Below are positions 36,585 to 45,463 of a DNA stretch of 64,000 nucleotides, one piece after another (within the stretch, counting starts at the first letter, position 1; the number at the start of each line of letters is the position of its first letter). The stretch comes from Bdellovibrio bacteriovorus W (GTDB lineage: Bacteria; Bdellovibrionota; Bdellovibrionia; Bdellovibrionales; Bdellovibrionaceae), in the NCBI GenBank assembly GCA_000525675.1, contig CP002190.1, positions 1,178,001 to 1,242,000 on the forward strand, written 5' to 3'. Both the position numbers and the translations under genes were made by a program. The notes under the pieces were generated by a model. That model did no database searches. It saw only the letters and a program-made list of their open reading frames with translations, and was not told where the DNA came from.

Positions 36585-39500
36585 TTAAGGATCTTTTGAG
36601 TCAATTTTTTCGATCAGCTTTTGGTTTTGCTCAAGAAGAAGGCGGTTCTGGGCCTTTAAGAGTTCCATCTCTTCTTCAAGTCTTGCAAGGCGATCATCGT
36701 GGTTTTTAAAGAGACCATGGAATTGATTATACATTTCTTGGATTGCCTTTGTTAACGGCGCAATCAATTGCATGTAGGAAACTGTTTTAATTCCAGTCTC
36801 TTTGTTTGTAGTAACGATTTCTGGAAAAACTTCTTCTAGCTCTTGAGCGATGAAACCGTATTGTTTGGTTTCACCTCGTGTAGAATCTTTCCAGAAATAA
36901 GAACTAGGTTTTAAACTCAGAACATCATCTAGTGAGTTGTTGAGGCTTTGAATCTCGCGTTTAAGTCTTCTATCCGAGTAGTTTTGATATGCTCCTAATA
37001 GTTGGGCATTACCATCCGGAGTTAATGTCATTACGTTCCTCGCAGCTGTTCCGAGATATGTGCCGAAGTTGATATTCCCTCCAGCAGTTTCGTTGAAGAC
37101 ATTTAAGTCATTAACACCATTGTTCGGAAAGCCAAGGTAGGCATTTCGAACATCTGGAGTCGCAGTTCTTGCAAAAAAGCTGATGTATGTATGATTGGCT
37201 GTTCCAGGTTTTAGCAGTAGGACGCCAGCTCCACTGCCATTTTCTCCGACAATTAAGTGTCCAAGGTCATTAATACCAAGAAACGATTTATTTGACGAAG
37301 CCGTTCCATTTTTAATTCTAAAAAATCTTTTCCCGCCTTCGACTTCATTGGCGATATAGTAATTATTAACATTCGTGGATTCATTGCCTAACTGAATACT
37401 GCTGTATTTACTTCCCGCAGTGCCAAAAGAACCGATATGCAATGGTGCCAGCGGAGTTCCTTCGTTAATTCCAAGAAACCCAGAATTTGCGAGGCGCATG
37501 CGCTCTTTTGATTGAGTCTCAAACACGAGGGCGTTGGCTTTGCCGTTACTGATATAAAAATCATTGGAAGCACCATCGGTGTAACCAAAAGCTCCCAGCC
37601 AAGATCCATTGCGAAGAAAGTCGATAGCAGAGCTTCCGTTAGCGACAGTGTCTAAAGAAAGTGGATTCTGAGAGGTCGTACTCGCTTTGACAATGAGCTT
37701 GGCATTGGCGTCATCGACAGCCGAGTTGATCGCAAAGTTCCCAGCGCTGGAAACAGTCATGCGGGTAGCGTTAGATGTTTTAATACTTAAATCAAAAGCG
37801 TCATTGGTTCCGATTGAAGCGGGGATGCCAAAGCTATTGCCACCATTTTTAAAGACAGTCGCATCACAAATCATTTTTCCGGCACTATCAAAAGAAACGA
37901 TCTGGCCTAATGGACAATTAAACGGAACAATGGCAGAGCCCGATGCATTGGAAGCTAAAAGACGATCGCCAGTTAAGCTAGTGACTCCTGTTCCGCCTTT
38001 GTTAACGGGCACCGCAGAGACAAAGGTCGCTGGGTTCACACTGACTAAGCCCGTTCCATCCACGCTGAGGCCCGTACCAATTTGCACAACACCTTTAGCC
38101 GCACTCGTCGCGGCATCCACACTGATTTGTGGAGTCGAAGAGGGGGACGTCACCCGTACGGGCAAAGTTGCTGAGACATTCGTCACAGTGCCTGGGTTGC
38201 CAGCAGGAAGTGTACTTGGTGTCCAAGCCGATCCATTCCACTGTAGCACTTGATTGTTGGTGGGAGCTGTTGCAGAAACATCTTTTCCTTGGATGCGTTC
38301 CACTTTAGAAGTGCCAATGCTTCCAGTAACGTCACCAGCTAGTCCGACGTTGATACTTTGACAAGTGAACCCCGCCACAGAAGTGTATGTCATTGTCTGG
38401 TGAACAGCACAACCTGCATTCGCAACCGCCGTATTAAAATCAGCTGTCTTTAAATAAGGAGCCAGCATAGCACTCAAACCCGTCACATCACTTGCTTGTA
38501 AAGTTGCGGGAACCCACTGGTTCGATTTATAAGTAAGCAGTTGTCCCTCTGTAACGCCTGTTAGAGCTAATGATTGTCCTTGGATTCTATTCACCGAAGG
38601 ATTGGGATAAGTTCCACTTAAATCTCCACCTGCTGCACCCTTAGGGATTCGTGAGTCAGCGAAGCGAGCATCGTCTCCAGCAGCCACTGTGTTAGCTGTT
38701 GTACCAATGGCAAGAGTTAAAGTCGGTGTCGTTGTAGGATTAGAGACACTGAGTGCTGTTGTTGATGATCCCACTGAGGTCACAGTTCCGGCATTGCCAG
38801 CAGGAAGTGTACTTGGTGTCCAAGCCGATCCATTCCACTGTAGCACTTGATTGTTTGTGGGAGCTGTTGCAGAAATATTTTTTCCTTGAATGCGCTCTAC
38901 TTTAGACACGCCAATGCTTCCCGTAACGTCACCAGCTAGTCCCACGTTGATACTTTGGCAAGTAAATCCAGCCACAGAAGTGTATGTCATAGTCTGGTGA
39001 GCAGCACAACTTGCATTCGCTACGGCCGTATTAAAATCAGCAGTCTTTAAATAAGGAGCCAGCATAGCACTCAAACCCGTCACATCATTTGCTTGTAAAG
39101 TGGCTGGAACCCATTGGTTGGATTTATAACTTAGAAACTGCCCCTCACTGACTCCCGTTAAGGCTAGGGACTGACCCTGAATCTTTTCAACGGACGGAGC
39201 AGGGTAGTTGCCACCTAAATCTCCACTGGCACTTCCTGTGGGAGTGCGTGCATCGCTAAATCTGATGTCATCGCCAGCAGCAAGAGTATTTGCTGTTGAA
39301 CCAACGGATAAGTTTAGCTGAGGCGTTGTGGTGGAGTTTGTAATCGATAAGGCTGCGTGCAAAGAAGTTACAGAAGTTACAGTTCCAGGCGAAGTCGTAT
39401 CATTGTCATTGGCAGGCTTCCATGAACTGCCGTCGTATTTTAAAACCTGACCCGCAGAAATATTTGTGACATCAACGGGGATGCCTTGAATGCGCTCCAC

Positions 39501-40598
39501 CTTAGAAACACCAATGCTTCCGGTAACGTCACCCGCAAGACCAACGTTGATACTCTGACAAGTAAATCCAGCCACAGAAGTGTAAGTCATCGTCTGGTGA
39601 GCTGCACAACTTGCATTGGCAACAGCAGTATTAAAATCAGCTGTCTTTAAATAAGGAGCCAGCATAGCACTCAAACCCGTCACATCACTTGCTTGTAAAG
39701 TGGCGGGCACCCATTGGTTCGATTTATAACTTAGAAATTGTCCCTCGCTCGAACCTGTTAAAGAGAGCGTTTGACCTTGAAGCGATTGAATAGAGGGATC
39801 TGGGTACGACCCTTTTAGATCACCACTTGCTGCTCCGGTTGGGGTGCGCGCATCAGAAAAACGAGGGTCATTTCCGGCAGCGACAGTGTTTGCTGATGTT
39901 CCAATCGCAAGGCTTAAAGTCGGAGTGGAAGTTGGATTGGTTACACTCAGAGCAGGAGTGAGTGAAGTAACTGAAGTGACGGTGCCTATAGAGTTAGCTA
40001 AGTCGGCGGAGCAAATAAATTTGGAACCATCCCAGTTTAAAAAAGTATTGTTCGTACAGGTTGGAAGCAGGTCTTTCAGTAAGAGGTCATCTAAAGACTT
40101 ATCACCAATTAAGTGAGTTGAGTGCGAGTAGGCTGCATAGGGAACACTGCGGATCTCGTTAGATGGGGAGATTACTTTCCAACCGGAACCATCATGAAAC
40201 TGCACCTGTAGAACACGCACGTCGCCAAGTTTGGCATTGTATTTACTTCCGCCTGCGCAATTATGAATGCGAGAGTTATCAAAGGAGTCGATGAGTTTAA
40301 AAATGGGATCTGCAGGGAAGAGTTTGACTCCAGAACCGATGGGCACGTCAAAAACTCCGTTGGAGTTAACCATATTTACGCCATCTTTTTGCTCACGATA
40401 GATCACGCAATTCCCTATGGGATTTAAAATCTCAAATAGAAAACTGACATTATTATAGTTAAGACCTTTTCCTTTAGAGTCTAAGATTCTGCCCTGATAT
40501 GTGAGTGAGTTTGGCGCTGCCTGCACACGGGGTGCAAACCACGGCAAAAGAAGAATAACCAGTAACGTCCAATAATTCATATGACTATTTTTCGGCAT
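36585..40598 (-). CDS. Repetitive surface/tail-fibre-like protein with S74 chaperone domain
   Basis: About 1337 residues from ATG 40598 (40580 is an alternative). A signal peptide is visible (WTLLVILLLPWFAPRVQAAP). An N-terminal domain with YQGRILDSKGKGLNY follows. Three repeats of about 200 residues come next (see the repeat entry), then a Gly/Ser-rich shaft with phage-fibre-like phrases (NKGGTGVTSLTGDRLLAS). The C-terminal 130 residues are a peptidase S74/endosialidase intramolecular chaperone: SDRRLKREIQSLNNSLDDVL, then YGFIAQELEEVFPEIV, ending in a coiled coil. The S74 domain normally trimerises the fibre and cuts itself off. Confidence 0.85.
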   Translation of the reverse strand: MPKNSHMNYWTLLVILLLPWFAPRVQAAPNSLTYQGRILDSKGKGLNYNNVSFLFEILNPIGNCVIYREQKDGVNMVNSNGVFDVPIGSGVKLFPADPIFKLIDSFDNSRIHNCAGGSKYNAKLGDVRVLQVQFHDGSGWKVISPSNEIRSVPYAAYSHSTHLIGDKSLDDLLLKDLLPTCTNNTFLNWDGSKFICSADLANSIGTVTSVTSLTPALSVTNPTSTPTLSLAIGTSANTVAAGNDPRFSDARTPTGAASGDLKGSYPDPSIQSLQGQTLSLTGSSEGQFLSYKSNQWVPATLQASDVTGLSAMLAPYLKTADFNTAVANASCAAHQTMTYTSVAGFTCQSINVGLAGDVTGSIGVSKVERIQGIPVDVTNISAGQVLKYDGSSWKPANDNDTTSPGTVTSVTSLHAALSITNSTTTPQLNLSVGSTANTLAAGDDIRFSDARTPTGSASGDLGGNYPAPSVEKIQGQSLALTGVSEGQFLSYKSNQWVPATLQANDVTGLSAMLAPYLKTADFNTAVANASCAAHQTMTYTSVAGFTCQSINVGLAGDVTGSIGVSKVERIQGKNISATAPTNNQVLQWNGSAWTPSTLPAGNAGTVTSVGSSTTALSVSNPTTTPTLTLAIGTTANTVAAGDDARFADSRIPKGAAGGDLSGTYPNPSVNRIQGQSLALTGVTEGQLLTYKSNQWVPATLQASDVTGLSAMLAPYLKTADFNTAVANAGCAVHQTMTYTSVAGFTCQSINVGLAGDVTGSIGTSKVERIQGKDVSATAPTNNQVLQWNGSAWTPSTLPAGNPGTVTNVSATLPVRVTSPSSTPQISVDAATSAAKGVVQIGTGLSVDGTGLVSVNPATFVSAVPVNKGGTGVTSLTGDRLLASNASGSAIVPFNCPLGQIVSFDSAGKMICDATVFKNGGNSFGIPASIGTNDAFDLSIKTSNATRMTVSSAGNFAINSAVDDANAKLIVKASTTSQNPLSLDTVANGSSAIDFLRNGSWLGAFGYTDGASNDFYISNGKANALVFETQSKERMRLANSGFLGINEGTPLAPLHIGSFGTAGSKYSSIQLGNESTNVNNYYIANEVEGGKRFFRIKNGTASSNKSFLGINDLGHLIVGENGSGAGVLLLKPGTANHTYISFFARTATPDVRNAYLGFPNNGVNDLNVFNETAGGNINFGTYLGTAARNVMTLTPDGNAQLLGAYQNYSDRRLKREIQSLNNSLDDVLSLKPSSYFWKDSTRGETKQYGFIAQELEEVFPEIVTTNKETGIKTVSYMQLIAPLTKAIQEMYNQFHGLFKNHDDRLARLEEEMELLKAQNRLLLEQNQKLIEKIDSKDP
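38190..39987 (-). repeat. Three-unit tandem repeat, about 600 bases each, within the fibre gene
   Basis: Matching points recur at about 38190, 38790, 39387 and 39987, so the period is 597-600 bases. The most conserved part of each unit runs for about 265 bases, at 38287-38550, 38884-39149 and 39484-39749. It encodes QTMTYTSVAGFTCQSINVGL and APYLKTADFNTAVANA with few changes, while the rest of each unit has diverged more. Confidence 0.85.
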
Positions 40599-40732
40599 AT
40601 CCAACGGACAGCTAAAGAAAATGTTAAGTAAAATGCATAAAACCGAGGCCTATTCAAAAGTAGAGGAGTGCAGGGCGTCTTTCAGAACCGAAAATATGTG
40701 TTATCCTTCTAGCTCGGCAAGGAGGCTTCAAA

Positions 40733-41476
40733 GTGAATCTTAAAGGTGGCGTGAACTTTAGATGCTTAGGCGGATATCGCAGCGACTGTGGTCGCACGGT
40801 AAAGTCGGGGATATTGTATCGTTCAGGGACATTGTCTCGCTTGACGAAAGAAGATCTCGAGCTTCTGGGGCGCTCTGAAATTTCTTTTATACTCGACTAT
40901 AGGGACGAACAAGAATCAGCCAAGGACCAAGATCAGGTCTGGCAAGGGGTTCGTTATGAGTTATGGCCAGCCAACCCAAAGGATGAATCCAGCAGCGCCG
41001 CCGTGGGCGACTTTTTTTCAAACGATCATTTAGAGGCGTTGCCAGAGGACTTCATGGAGGTTCTCTATAAGAAGCTTCCGTTTGATAATAAAGCCTACCA
41101 AAGACTCTTTGAAGAGATGCGCAAGGGGAAGGGGATTGTTCAGCACTGTGCTGTTGGCAAAGATCGTACAGGCGTTGGTTCAGCACTATTACTTTTATCC
41201 CTGGGTGTTTCAGAAGATCAGGTCATCAGCGATTATCTCATTACAGAAAAAACTCTAGCACCTTACCGCGAGCATGTTTTTAAAGAACTAGGTTCGGGTT
41301 GGAGTGCCCGTGCTCAGGAAGTTTTTAGAACAATGATGAGTGCAAATGCAGACTGGTTAGAAGCAAGCTTTCAAGAAATTAAAAAGAAGTACCAAAACTG
41401 GGATTCTTATTTCGTTTCAGAGTACTCCTTGGATATGGAGCAGAGAGAATCTCTGAAAGGTGTTTATTTAGAGTAA
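40733..41476 (+). CDS. Tyrosine phosphatase family protein (Y_phosphatase3-like)
   Basis: 247 residues from the GTG at 40733, with AAGGAGG upstream. The P-loop is HCAVGKDRTGVGSALLL (Cys-x5-Arg signature with GKDRTG), and the N-terminal NFRCLGGYRSDCGRTVKSG with YRSGTLSRL is the family opening. The general-acid Asp lies in the FILDYRDEQE region. It likely dephosphorylates protein tyrosine or an inositide-type substrate in the cytoplasm. It follows a probable promoter and is separated by a hairpin from the HD-GYP gene. Confidence 0.88.
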   Translation: MNLKGGVNFRCLGGYRSDCGRTVKSGILYRSGTLSRLTKEDLELLGRSEISFILDYRDEQESAKDQDQVWQGVRYELWPANPKDESSSAAVGDFFSNDHLEALPEDFMEVLYKKLPFDNKAYQRLFEEMRKGKGIVQHCAVGKDRTGVGSALLLLSLGVSEDQVISDYLITEKTLAPYREHVFKELGSGWSARAQEVFRTMMSANADWLEASFQEIKKKYQNWDSYFVSEYSLDMEQRESLKGVYLE

Positions 41477-41505
41477 GTCTTTAGGGACAGGGTGTTTCTA
41501 AAGAC
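41477..41505 (+). terminator. Hairpin after the phosphatase gene
   Basis: Perfect GTCTTTAG / CTAAAGAC stem with a 13-base loop starting just after the stop codon. There is no T tract after it, so it may protect mRNA or pause rather than terminate. Confidence 0.4.
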
Positions 41506-41608
41506 AGAGCAGCGGGCGTTTTAAGCTCCTTCGTCAAAGGTCTTGTACAAGAGTTCGACAAATTCGAAAACATTCTAGTTGTATTACAAATACTCCGATA
41601 GTTCTCAT

Positions 41609-42595
41609 ATGGATACAAAACGGGTGGACGAAGAGTATGTAGCATTGTCAAAGTCAGAGTTTATCGCAGGGACTTCTGCTCCTGCGGATATTTTTTTAAA
41701 ACTCTCGGCGACAAACTATGTACTCTTATTAAAAGAGGGCCATACTGTTCTCTTTGATCAAATGCATTCTCCAGATAAAACCGAGTGGCTGTATGTACGT
41801 CGCTCTGATTATCATAAATGTGTCGGGCAAACCTTAGCGATTGCTGGGCTTGTTATTGATAGCAGTAAGATCACGGATATCAAAAAAACAGTTTTTCTTT
41901 CAAAGGCTGCAGATTCTACCTTCCGAGAAATTGAGCATTTGGGTTTTGATCATCAAACACTTGAACACTCCAAGATCATTAGTAAATCCATTCAAGCCTT
42001 AGTTGAAAGTAAAGACGACTTATTTTCTGTCATCAATATTATGGGAAATCTCGGCGATGGTTTTATCAAACACTCCATGATGGTTTCTGCTATTTCAGTG
42101 GTGATTGCCAAATCCATGAAATGGACGCTGGCGCAAAACCTAGAAAAGTTAGCTCTGGGGGCTTTGCTTCATGATATTGGAATGAAAGAGTTGCCAGAAG
42201 AGTTACTCAATCTCCCACGACATGCCATGACCCGCGAACAAGCTTATCAGTATGAAACCCATGTGCATCGTGGAGTAGAAATTTTAAGAAGTATGCCTTC
42301 TGTTTCCGACGACATTATCGCCATGGCATTAGAGCATCATGAGAATGCTCCAGGGCAAGGGTATCCACGAAGGTTGCGTGATATTAAGACCAATCCATTT
42401 GCAAGAATTGTCGCCTTGGCGGACTGTTTTTCAGAGCTTGTGATGAAGACGCCGAACAATCCCCATCCTAAGACAGCGCAGGCAGCTATTCAATTTATTG
42501 AAATCACGCTGGGGCAACCATTTCATAAGCCGGCCTTTGTGGCATTGAAACAGGCCTTGAATGAATCTCAAGATGCTTTAAAGAAAGCTGTTTAA
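41609..42595 (+). CDS. HD-GYP domain protein (cyclic di-GMP phosphodiesterase candidate)
   Basis: 328 residues from the ATG at 41609; a TTG at 41579 opens the frame earlier. Residues 1-140 are an unclassified N-terminal domain. The HD-GYP core has HSMMVSAISVVIAKSM, ALLHDIGMKELPEELLN (HD pair), then THVHRGVEILRSMPSVSDDI and ALEHHENAPGQGYPRRLRDI, so HHE and GYP are present with GQ in place of the usual GS/GT. Family members hydrolyse cyclic di-GMP in the cytoplasm. No receiver domain is attached, so the input is unknown. Confidence 0.88.
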   Translation: MDTKRVDEEYVALSKSEFIAGTSAPADIFLKLSATNYVLLLKEGHTVLFDQMHSPDKTEWLYVRRSDYHKCVGQTLAIAGLVIDSSKITDIKKTVFLSKAADSTFREIEHLGFDHQTLEHSKIISKSIQALVESKDDLFSVINIMGNLGDGFIKHSMMVSAISVVIAKSMKWTLAQNLEKLALGALLHDIGMKELPEELLNLPRHAMTREQAYQYETHVHRGVEILRSMPSVSDDIIAMALEHHENAPGQGYPRRLRDIKTNPFARIVALADCFSELVMKTPNNPHPKTAQAAIQFIEITLGQPFHKPAFVALKQALNESQDALKKAV

Positions 42596-42615
42596 ATATA
42601 ACCGAAAAATGAAAA

Positions 42616-42649
42616 ATAAAAAAGGGCGCTTGTGGCGCCCTTGTTATTT
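42616..42649. terminator. Bidirectional terminator
   Basis: A-rich lead, stem AAGGGCGC / GCGCCCTT with a short loop, then a T-rich run. Shared by the HD-GYP gene (+) and the acidic-protein gene (-). Confidence 0.8.
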
Positions 42650-42666
42650 CTTAAAGAAAGAATTCT

Positions 42667-43185
42667 TTAGTGTTTCATAGCCTCTGCTACGTTTTCGCTA
42701 GCAGCAATGTGCAGGCTATCAACGAAAAATTTGCAGATAATGAAAAGGTGAGTTTGCTCATCAGCTTCAAGAGTTGGCTCTAGATCTGGAGACATAAATA
42801 ACTCTTCGATGATGTAGTTGATAACTTCAGGTTGGCCATTCTTCTTAGCTTCTTCTTGGATTTCGACGATAAGATCATCGTTGATTTCTAAGTAGCGTGT
42901 GAAGTCAGCTTCTGAAGCTTCAAACTTAGCTACGACTTCGTCTTCAGTCAGAGCGCGCATATTTGGATAATGCTCTTCAAAAGCTTTGTTCAAAATTAGC
43001 GCCATCATGAAACCAAGATCTTGCGCCCCCTCTGACATGTCTTCGATAAACTCCATGAAGAAGCCAGACAAATCCGGCTGAGCATCAAAAAGATGCTGAG
43101 AAGCTTGTTCAAGAGCCTCTTCTTCTGCGATTCCACAAATTAGGTCAATCGAGTTTTGTACAGTTTGAAACGGGATTTTTTCCAT
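42667..43185 (-). CDS. Acidic cytoplasmic protein of unknown function
   Basis: 172 residues, strongly acidic, with no signal peptide or membrane segment. Mostly predicted helices, with a Cys near residue 17 and another near 152. No domain is recognised. GAGG lies before the ATG at 43185, and the protein starts MEKIPFQTVQNSIDLICGI. It has its own promoter region upstream (43186-43300) and shares a terminator with the HD-GYP gene. Confidence 0.75.
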   Translation of the reverse strand: MEKIPFQTVQNSIDLICGIAEEEALEQASQHLFDAQPDLSGFFMEFIEDMSEGAQDLGFMMALILNKAFEEHYPNMRALTEDEVVAKFEASEADFTRYLEINDDLIVEIQEEAKKNGQPEVINYIIEELFMSPDLEPTLEADEQTHLFIICKFFVDSLHIAASENVAEAMKH

Positions 43186-43320
43186 TAGGACCTCGGTAAA
43201 ATAGGAAACTCATTATGAGAATCAACAGCAGAATAACCACATCCGCGAAGCAGGGTAAAGTAAAAAACTAAAACCGTTATTTTATCTTGCCACAATGAAG
43301 GAGTCTTTTAGAATGTGTTT

Positions 43321-44040
43321 ATGAGTCAAATGTTCAAGTCACTACGCCAAGCTTTTGAGTCCCTATTTCGCCTAAAGATGCTCTCATTGGTCTTTATTCC
43401 ACCTGTGATTTCATTTTTTGTGATTTTGGTGGTTTTTATTGTCAATTGGGGGACTTGGATCAATGGACTTGTTGGTTTTCTAGCGGGGCTGCGTATTTTT
43501 GATTGGCTGCAGGGGACTGTGGGGCTACAGGATTTAAGCTATTGGTTGGCGCTGATCTTTCTTATTTTGGCTTTTATCCCTCTGGTTTTTATCTCTGCTC
43601 TGGTCATCACATCAATATTTGTGATGCCTATCGTTCTTAGAGAAATTGAAAAGTCTGACTTTCCAAATCTTGAAAAGAAAAAGGGCGGGAGTGTTGTCGG
43701 AAGTCTCTGGAATACTCTTTTTACAACAGTGGCATTTATATTTATTTTCGTAGTCACGCTTCCTTTATGGTTGATTCCTGGTTTGCAGGTAGCGCTTCCA
43801 TTACTCTTAACGGCTTGGCTCAATAAAAGAATTTTCTTATATGATGTTTTGCAAGATTTCGCTTCTAAGGACGAGCGAAAAATCATTGAAAAGGAAGAGT
43901 CGCTCTCTATGTACTTTATGGGGGCTCTGCTGGCTTTGCTTTCTTATTTCCCATTTGCCTTCTTCTTTATCCCTATTATTTCTGCATTGGCCTTCACATT
44001 CCATGGGCTCAATGCCTTGGAAAATCTGCGTAAAAGGTAA
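43321..44040 (+). CDS. EI24/CysZ-like integral membrane protein
   Basis: About 239 residues; start is uncertain among GTG 43315, ATG 43321 and ATG 43330. Six hydrophobic segments alternate with short loops, first FRLKMLSLVFIPPVISFFVI. The YDVLQDFASKDER stretch before the last segments is typical of the EI24/CysZ family, which in E. coli imports sulfate. Sulfate transport here is not shown. The neighbouring gene encodes a Fur-family regulator 85 bases downstream. Confidence 0.78.
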   Translation: MSQMFKSLRQAFESLFRLKMLSLVFIPPVISFFVILVVFIVNWGTWINGLVGFLAGLRIFDWLQGTVGLQDLSYWLALIFLILAFIPLVFISALVITSIFVMPIVLREIEKSDFPNLEKKKGGSVVGSLWNTLFTTVAFIFIFVVTLPLWLIPGLQVALPLLLTAWLNKRIFLYDVLQDFASKDERKIIEKEESLSMYFMGALLALLSYFPFAFFFIPIISALAFTFHGLNALENLRKR

Positions 44041-44124
44041 TATTCAAGGGGTTTCTGGGGCGGGACCGGTACTTTTACAGCCGAGATTGTGGATTTATAA
44101 AAAGAACTGGTGTATTTATGGGGT

Positions 44125-44577
44125 ATGAAAAGCTGTCACCACGAAAGAAAAGATATTGATTTAGACTCATTGAATGAACGAGTCCGTGCGGCAGGGATGA
44201 AGTTAACATCTCAGCGAAGTCAGCTTTTGAAAATTCTTTTGAATCATCCAAGTCCAATCTCTGCAGATGAAATTTTTAAAAAATTTGAAAACAAATCCAA
44301 GGGAATGGATCTTGTTACCATCTATCGAATTTTAAAGAAATTTGAAGAAGCATTTTTGGTGACGCGCCTCGAATTTGGCGACGGGGTGGCTCGCTTTGAA
44401 CTAAATCTTGAGACAGGCCATCATCACCATCATGTGATCTGTCGTGTCTGTCAAAAAGTCGAAGCCTTACATCTTTGTGACCTTGAGGAACACCTAAAAA
44501 TCGTTGAAAAAATGGGATATGCTCAGCTCTCCCATCGCCTCGATTTTTTTGGAATCTGTTCCGCCTGCCAATCTTAA
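44125..44577 (+). CDS. Fur-family metalloregulator
   Basis: 150 residues from ATG 44125 (GTG 44110 is possible). N-terminal winged helix: GMKLTSQRSQLLKILLNHPS, ISADEIFKKF, then VTIYRILKKFEEAFLVTRLE. The dimerisation domain has an ETGHHHHHVICRVCQKVEAL region and GICSACQS, giving two CxxC pairs for structural zinc. It should sense iron, zinc or peroxide; metal specificity is not readable. It may regulate the upstream membrane protein or the facing histidine kinase gene. Confidence 0.92.
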   Translation: MKSCHHERKDIDLDSLNERVRAAGMKLTSQRSQLLKILLNHPSPISADEIFKKFENKSKGMDLVTIYRILKKFEEAFLVTRLEFGDGVARFELNLETGHHHHHVICRVCQKVEALHLCDLEEHLKIVEKMGYAQLSHRLDFFGICSACQS

Positions 44578-44588
44578 AAGACGAAATT

Positions 44589-45314
44589 TTATGAAGATTG
44601 TCTCTGCCATCTCGGAAAGCAAAGCCCGAATTCATTGGGGCTATTAAGAGTCAGCTTCCCTCTGTGGCGATCGACTGTGTCGCTGACTATAGGAAGGCCT
44701 AAGCCTTGAGAGCCTACATGGTCTTTTGTCGTTACGAAGGGCTTTAAAGCCTCTTCAAGAGCCATCGAAAGGCCGGGCCCTGAGTCTTTGACGAGTATTT
44801 GAATCGACTCATCAAACTCTTTAATTTCTATGCTGAGGATCGGAGCGTCTTGGTCAGAAGTTGCTTCTGCTGAATTTGTTAATAAATGCACAAGAGCTGC
44901 CGTCACTAAAAAGGGCATGCACTCAATTTCGATTTCATCGCTAAAGGGAGCAACCTGAACCTCATAGGTTAACTTTGGAAAGCGTGCTTTGAAAAGACGC
45001 AATGTCTTTTCGATTAGAAAATCCATGGTTACAAACTGAAAAGAGTCATCTCCGTGATCCAGTCTACTGAAAGTACGAACAGTTTTTAGTTGGCGGGTCA
45101 TTTGATCAGCACTGCGCTGAAGGCTTTCCACAGAGGCTTTAATTTTTTCAAGATTAGGGTAAGGATTTTCCAAGAGCTGAGAGAGCTGAAAAGCGCGGGC
45201 TTGGATCACAGTTAAGGGATTGCTTAACTCGTGGGCAATAGTGGAGGCCATGGCACCCAAAGTGAGTTGATGGTGGCGAATTTTAAGCGCTTCAGTGAGT
45301 TCCTTTTTTTCCAT
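44589..45314 (-). CDS. Soluble sensor histidine kinase
   Basis: 241 residues, no membrane segment and no PAS domain visible. Phospho-acceptor His28 lies in STIAHELSNPLTVIQ. The ATP-binding domain shows VHLLTNSAEAT (N box), KDSGPGLSMA (G1), KPFVTTKDHVGSQGLGLPIV (F/G2) and a final GLCFP. There is no response regulator next to it. Its divergence from pstS invites a phosphate-related role (PhoR-like), but PhoR proteins are usually membrane-bound, so this is weak. Confidence 0.88.
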   Translation of the reverse strand: MEKKELTEALKIRHHQLTLGAMASTIAHELSNPLTVIQARAFQLSQLLENPYPNLEKIKASVESLQRSADQMTRQLKTVRTFSRLDHGDDSFQFVTMDFLIEKTLRLFKARFPKLTYEVQVAPFSDEIEIECMPFLVTAALVHLLTNSAEATSDQDAPILSIEIKEFDESIQILVKDSGPGLSMALEEALKPFVTTKDHVGSQGLGLPIVSDTVDRHRGKLTLNSPNEFGLCFPRWQRQSS

Positions 45315-45402
45315 GCTTTATTGTGTGTTGAAAACCAAGGGGCTGTAAAGTCTCTGTGTAAAACTTCTGTATGACGCGAATTGCCTAAATCATAATAAAA
45401 CC

Positions 45403-45420
45403 CTGACATTACTCTGATCT
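45403..45420 (+). promoter_or_regulatory. Candidate Pho-box-like direct repeat before pstS
   Basis: CTGACAT and CTGATCT start 11 bases apart, the spacing of PhoB half-sites (consensus CTGTCAT). The first matches 6 of 7 and the second 4 of 7. It lies 44 bases ahead of the pstS ATG. Confidence 0.35.
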
Positions 45421-45463
45421 TTAAGGGTGTTAATTTTTCTCTAACGCCAAAAGGGGGATCTCT

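Noticed and set aside
37687-38253. 188-codon frame opposite the fibre gene
   Set aside because: Mirror of the repetitive fibre coding sequence; no ribosome site or family pattern.
44571-44613. CAATCTT / AAGATTG repeat between fur-like and kinase genes as terminator
   Set aside because: Loop is 18 bases, stem is AT-rich, and no T tract follows; too weak to call.
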